Below the pieces are notes generated by a model. It saw nothing but the letters and a program-made list of their open reading frames with translations, was not told the DNA's origin and made no database searches. The position numbers and the translations under genes were made by a program. From Euborellia annulipes (lineage: Eukaryota; Arthropoda; Insecta; Dermaptera; Anisolabididae), in assembly GCA_023213315.1 (NCBI GenBank), contig JAKCPI010011790.1, positions 1 through 64,000 on the forward strand: a stretch of DNA of 64,000 nt. Direction: 5' to 3'. Numbering within the stretch: position 1 is the stretch's first letter; the number at the start of each line of letters is the position of its first letter. Shown here piece after piece: positions 59,316-64,000 of this stretch.

Positions 59316-62300
59316 TCACACCCAAGATTTTATAGCTTCATTTTGATGTCCCACATTATTATTATTTTTTCCAAAATTTTTATCTAACCATTTCATAATT
59401 AAATTATATTTATTTTGGTCCATTTTATTATTGATTTGCGGTTCAATTTCTGGTGATTTCATGGATTGTGAGTCTATTGACGAGGAGTCTTTGCACGTTT
59501 TTTTATTTTTATCAGCGGCGAAAGGTGGAGTCACAACGTTCTCTTTTATAAAAGGTCTCTTTCTATTTGTTGTTTGAAATGTTTGAGCTAATCCTTTTTT
59601 CTGAGTTTCGGTCTCATTAATTTCAATATTATTTGTCTTTCTTTGAGGGAATGTTGCTGACTTATTCTGAATCTGCTCTCTTTTTATTTGAATTTCCGTT
59701 TCTACGTTATTATTTATTGTTAATTTTTCTTTATTATTATTGTTTTCAGTTTCTGAGACTTCACGTTTTCTTAAAAACGATTTTTTCTTTAATGATTCTG
59801 GAAGGTGTGATGTTAAAATTTTTTTTATAATATCTGGTTCGGGTGGAAAAGATTTTTCTTTTAATTTTTTCGGATTCTTTTTTACAGAAAGATCTATACT
59901 CGGATCTGGTTTTCGGTCAGCAACTTTATTTGTAAGAATATGACCATCGTCACATTTGACGTTGGGCTTACCATCATCCTTGGGTAATAAGTGATTTGGA
60001 CTCGGAGTTTTCTGTGAGTTTGCTATTTGAATTGGCGATTCAGATCGTGATTCCTTCTTCTCAGCTGAGAGGAAATGGTTCTCTTCTTTAGAAGATGGGA
60101 GATCGGGAGTGTGTTCCTTCAGGGATGGTGATGGCGCCTTCTCAGAAGATCGGCTCGGCATCGGAGATCCCGAGATTTTGAGAATGGAATCCACAGACCG
60201 TTCAGCCATCGAGTCAGACGTTTCTTGCGATCTGGTCCCCAATCACGCCATAGCGATTACAAGATTTATTAAAAGAAAATTACAAATGAGAGAAGAAAAG
60301 ATTTCTCTCATATTTTATATATTATATATGTTTTTGCCTATAATAAGGCTGATTAAAAATGAAGGGTTTCAATTTATTTTATTTATAAAATTATAATGGA
60401 CCAAATCTCGTTCAATTCTTAAATCGAAAAAGATCTGTGGCTGTAGTTAATGATGATGGAGTCATGAAAAAAACAAGACAATGCCAAAATATTTATTTCA
60501 AATCTCGTCGTGACATGGCCGAGGTCTAGGCCATCTCAGAGGGTGGATAATCAAAATGTGAGAAACTTTCTGCACATTTGATTATTGCCAGAAATGTGAG
60601 AAACTTTCTGCACATTTTGATTATTGCCAGCGGTCTGAAGATGGCTAGACCTCGGCACGGAGGGGAGATGAAATAAAATAATATTTGGTGCATTCGTTGT
60701 TTCATGACTCCATCATCGTTCAATTCTTAATTAATTGGCTGACGAGTTTTATCAATTGCATGCATCTTGAAAATCATGTAAAAATTAATTAATAGATCAT
60801 AATGATCGGGATAATGAAATTTCAGTCAATTGATTTATTTTAGGGCACGAAATGAACCTCAACGAACCGGGATAATTTTAAAGTGATATATATATTTCAT
60901 TGCCTTAAAAGTATGTATCCTTTTGTCTGGAGAAATTTTTTTTTACTTTTTGTTTTATTATTACTTTAATTATAATTTTTATCAAATTAAGATATTCTTG
61001 TTTCTCAATCATTGTCTTTGTATCAGGCATCTTAAGCTCAAATAAAATTAAAGATTCAATCGGATCGGAGTTGGAATAAAGAACCAAACTATAATTTCAA
61101 AATAAATTTGGTAGGATTGTACTAACCAATATCTCTCTTTGAAAAGTTAGAATTAAGCAGGTATTGATTTTTATTTATCTGTGATATTATGCTTGCGTCC
61201 ATGTCATGATGATGCGCATTTCCCCACAACTGCTCCATGGATCTGAATTTATTTAGAAAAATGTTAAGATTCAATAAGAGAGCAATTTACAAAACATCCT
61301 TCTTTATAATACGTTAAAATTAAAAAAAAGAATCAAAAGTTATTAAAATTTGTTGTTTAATTCCCGATTTTAACAACATTGATAAGAGAATTCTGCTCTG
61401 TATTCATTTTAACAATGATGAGAAGACCAGGCAATGCATCCCCAACAATATACAGGGGTTGGACAAAATAATATGGGCTCCGGAGATATTTATTTATTAA
61501 TAATGTGTTGAGGCACCATTTACTTGTAGAAATTTTTACATGTTATTTAGGAGTACTCTAGGATGTCTATCCTAAGTTTGGGACCTCGAGGTCCCTATGT
61601 TAACTTGGGGAGAGAGGGGCAAAAACCTCAAAATTTTAAGACTTCAGTTTTTCGCTTATATCTCGTAAACTAAGGATATTTTGTGCACCATAGTACCATA
61701 CAAAGTTGTAGAGCATTAAATCTTCTAAAATTTGGGTGATAAAGCGAATTTGTAGTCCTAATATTAACCGATCAAAGTTTTTATTTGTTTTACATTTCGA
61801 GATACTTTTGTTTAAATTTGATCGACGGGTTAATATTGGGTCTAAAAATTCGTTTCATCAACCAAATTTTAGCAAATTTAATGCTCTACATCTTTGTATT
61901 GTACTATGACAGAGCGATCGAGGTCGAAAACTTAGAATAGACATCCTATAGTACCCTCAAATAACCTGTAAAAATTTCTACAAGCAAAATTGTGGCTCAA
62001 CCAGTGGGGTAGTGAGCTTAACTCGCGCCCGGGGCACAATACCTTTTTAGCGCCTCCCCCCCCCCCCCCATTCGAAAACCATATAATATTATATGTAGAA
62101 TATACAAAATTTTTATATTACACTGGCACTAAATTTAAAATATATTTTCCAGAAATCAATAAAAATAAAAATTATCCAGCAATTTTTTGTTTTGCGGACC
62201 ATTTGGCGCCCCTTTGTGAGTAGCGCCCGGGGCATGATGACCCCCCCCCCCCTTGCTACGTCACTGGGCTCAACACATTATTAATAAATAAATATTGTCT

Positions 62301-64000
62301 CTATATGACCGATATTCTTATTATTTTGTCTAACCCCTGTATATAAAATGATAAATTTCTGGTGCCAAAGGTCAAGGGTTCGCATCCCGTTTCAGGCAAA
62401 TTGAATTGGATATCAATCAATTGAAATAAATGGAAACAGGGTCTAAAATGCCTCAGATGGCGAAAGATCTTAAAAAATTTACAAAAAAAAAGAGAAAAAA
62501 ATAAAAATTTCTTCGAAATAAATATATAAAGCAAAAGGGTACTCGATGTACTCTATTAAATTTCAAAATACTCAAATTGGTCTACTATACTCCACATATT
62601 ATATCCATTCCATTTTATTCTATATTTGGTTCCTTATTAGATAGAATGGTGAATTTATATTTTTTTAGCCGTTGTGAGATATACAATAAAATAAAATTAC
62701 CATTCATTTCATCCCATCGGCAGTTTTTTTAATGTCTGAGTAAAAGTTTTCGATATATATATATTTCTAAAAATAACTCTTTTAAATTTTCAATAAAAGA
62801 TGTTAAAATATTATATAGAGCCAAGGCGGAACCGAAAAGTTTACTTTCAAGCAAAAAATGGCTTCAGTCAAAAAAAAACCCAAAAAGTTTTTCTGGCTTT
62901 AATAAGTGCCTGCTGATCAAGAGCTTCAAGATATACCAATCACAGGAATTCTTAGATTTTGGTTATTTTTTTTTGTCAGTTGTTATAACATAGCTAAAAA
63001 CAAATCTCTTGAAATAAAGGGCCAAAAACAGTGTTGAATAGCCAATTGCTTGTATTAAGGAATATTTCTGTCAATGCTTGCTTAATTTTATTTCAAAATT
63101 AATAATATATTAAAAAAATCTTCCGGTTAGTGAAAATTGTCCATTTCGAGCCCTTGATTATTTATTTAATCCATTAAATTCATTCAAGTTTTTTTTCTAC
63201 TGATGGAAGAATTTAATAAAATATATATATATAAATTAAATCTTATATTTGGTTTTGTACTAAGAACTGCAATTATGTGAATTTTTATGGCAGAGGTGTT
63301 TTTTTTATTTGTAAAAAAAAAATTGGGGGAAACAAAATAAATTGATTCCCTTCATTCATAAAGCGCATGAGTTTCAGGCATGTATCCAAAGATCGAATTT
63401 TAAAATTTGATTTTCAAATAAAAGAAAGATTTGGTTTAAATATTAATACATGTCTGAGCTCAATATTTTTTCCCTTCTAGTAAATGTAAGCTTAATAAAT
63501 AAACATAGAAATTAAATCTTCCCTGAATTCATTAATAATTTTTGTGAAAAATGACTTAAAAAGGCCACAGACCTGAATGGGATTTGTGTGAAAAATTAGA
63601 ATCTAATGCCCTAATTATTAAATTAAATTTTGTTCCGTTAAAGCACTGAGTTTCTTAAAAGATTCATAATTCAGATAATAATGATGTGTTACTAATTAAT
63701 GGATGAAAACGAATAATAGTTTTGAAAGAAATAATTATAAATTTAAATGAAAATGAAATTTGCAGCTTAAAAAAAAAATATCGTCAATTAGGAAATTACT
63801 AAAAGCCACAAAAAATAAATTCAATCGCTGACCAGAAAATTTTTTCGAAAAATTTTTCGAAATGGACACGCAACGTTAAAATATTTTTTTTTTTTTTTTT
63901 TGTGGGATCTTAGGAAACGAATTTAACTTACCCCTCGCTGTAAACATGTTGAATCGTATTTGCTAAGTAAGGGTCACTCAAAATTCGCATTCTCTCTCTC
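59316..64000 (-). CDS. Unidentified minus-strand gene, three candidate 3' exons (5' end outside window)
   Basis: I do not recognise this protein. Candidate exons, read on the minus strand, are 64000-63932 (to the window edge), 61242-61127 and about 60223-59316. The first two join in matching phase: ...MRILSDPYLANTIQHVYSEG then SMEQLWGNAHHHDMDASIIS..., ending in donor G|GTTAGT. The last exon is open for about 300 residues. Its acceptor is uncertain: AAG at 60224-60226 fits the phase but has a poor pyrimidine tract, and ATG at 60209 is an alternative start. The last-exon product is Ser/Pro/Lys-rich and looks disordered. It begins MAERSVDSILKISGSPMPS, has basic clusters (KKNPKKLKEK, KKKSFLRKR) and ends with a helix-like LIMKWLDKNF. 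Basic clusters and length suggest a nuclear protein; that is inference. A minus-strand AATAAA follows the stop. Confidence 0.5.
60420..60735. repeat. Foldback-type repeat with internal duplication
   Basis: GATGATGGAGTCATGAAA on the left and TTTCATGACTCCATCATCG on the right are inverted. Between them GTGAGAAACTTTCTGCACA...GATTATTGCCAG is present twice in tandem, followed by TCTGAAGATGGCTAGACC. It lies in the last intron of the minus-strand gene. Confidence 0.7.
61453..62339. mobile_element. Tc1/mariner-like non-autonomous element
   Basis: The ends CAGGGGTTGGACAAAATAAT and ATTATTTTGTCTAACCCCTG are inverted and flanked by TA (61451-61452, 62340-62341). GGGTTGGACAAAATAAT-type ends are familiar from mariner relatives. 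The interior is itself palindromic, has no transposase frame, and holds a nested MITE. Confidence 0.88.
62002..62266. mobile_element. hAT-like MITE nested in the mariner-like element
   Basis: The ends CAGTGGGGTAGTGAG and TTGCTACGTCACTG are flanked by a perfect 8-bp duplication GGCTCAAC (61994-62001, 62267-62274). It is 265 bp, with CGCCCGGGGCA near both ends and C runs inside. Confidence 0.9.
62360..63931. other. Intronic AT-rich DNA of the minus-strand gene
   Basis: A B-box-like GGTTCGCATCCC near 62378 may be a tRNA-derived repeat fragment. Otherwise no exon or element is supported up to the splice donor at 63925-63931. Confidence 0.45.

Noticed and set aside
60905..61087. Possible extra exon of the minus-strand gene (MPDTKTMIEKQEYLN...)
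   Set aside because: Its only usable acceptors leave phase 0, which does not fit the phase-1 end of the preceding exon, and the translation looks like random AT-rich sequence.
1..64000. CRISPR arrays, bacterial operons or viral genes
   Set aside because: No regularly spaced short repeats, ribosome binding sites or viral proteins were seen; the genes are spliced and eukaryotic.

Overview
This is an AT-rich, intron-containing eukaryotic window with no bacterial or organellar features. Its gene content points to an arthropod: a Ctf18 clamp-loader gene, an insect-type (AANAT-like) GNAT acetyltransferase and a cytospin/SPECC1L gene. The species cannot be fixed from sequence alone. Introns follow GT-AG and carry a heavy load of short non-autonomous transposons.

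Layout. 1-8643 (+): 3' part of CTF18 (CHTF18), 11 exons; its 5' end lies outside the window. 9682-11130 (+): a complete six-exon GNAT acetyltransferase gene. 11131-18172: intergenic, full of foldback elements and MITEs, ending in a GC-richer stretch that is probably the cytospin promoter and 5'UTR. 18173-42063 (+): a complete 17-exon cytospin gene, with coiled coils and a C-terminal calponin-homology domain. It contains a 2.5-kb, frame-neutral (phase 1-1) acidic/basic low-complexity exon. 42064-59200: a 17-kb gene-poor stretch built of nested hAT-like MITEs, foldback elements, tRNA-related repeats and a LINE remnant. 59316-64000 (-): the 3' end of an unidentified gene with at least three candidate exons.

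The genes show no shared pathway. CTF18 acts in PCNA loading and cohesion, the GNAT enzyme in small-molecule acetylation, and cytospin in actin and microtubule crosslinking.

The most striking non-genic content is threefold. (1) At least twelve short elements have hAT-style ends and 8-bp target-site duplications (nine perfect), several nested inside one another. (2) A recurring class of foldback repeats carries hammerhead-ribozyme-like cores (CTGATGA or CTGAAGA, a hairpin, then GAAA, usually followed by CGTC), the kind of motif known from Penelope-like retroelements. (3) A short retroposon family with a GAA tail has 13-14 bp target-site duplications. All element calls were made by eye from inverted ends and flanking duplications; no database search was possible.
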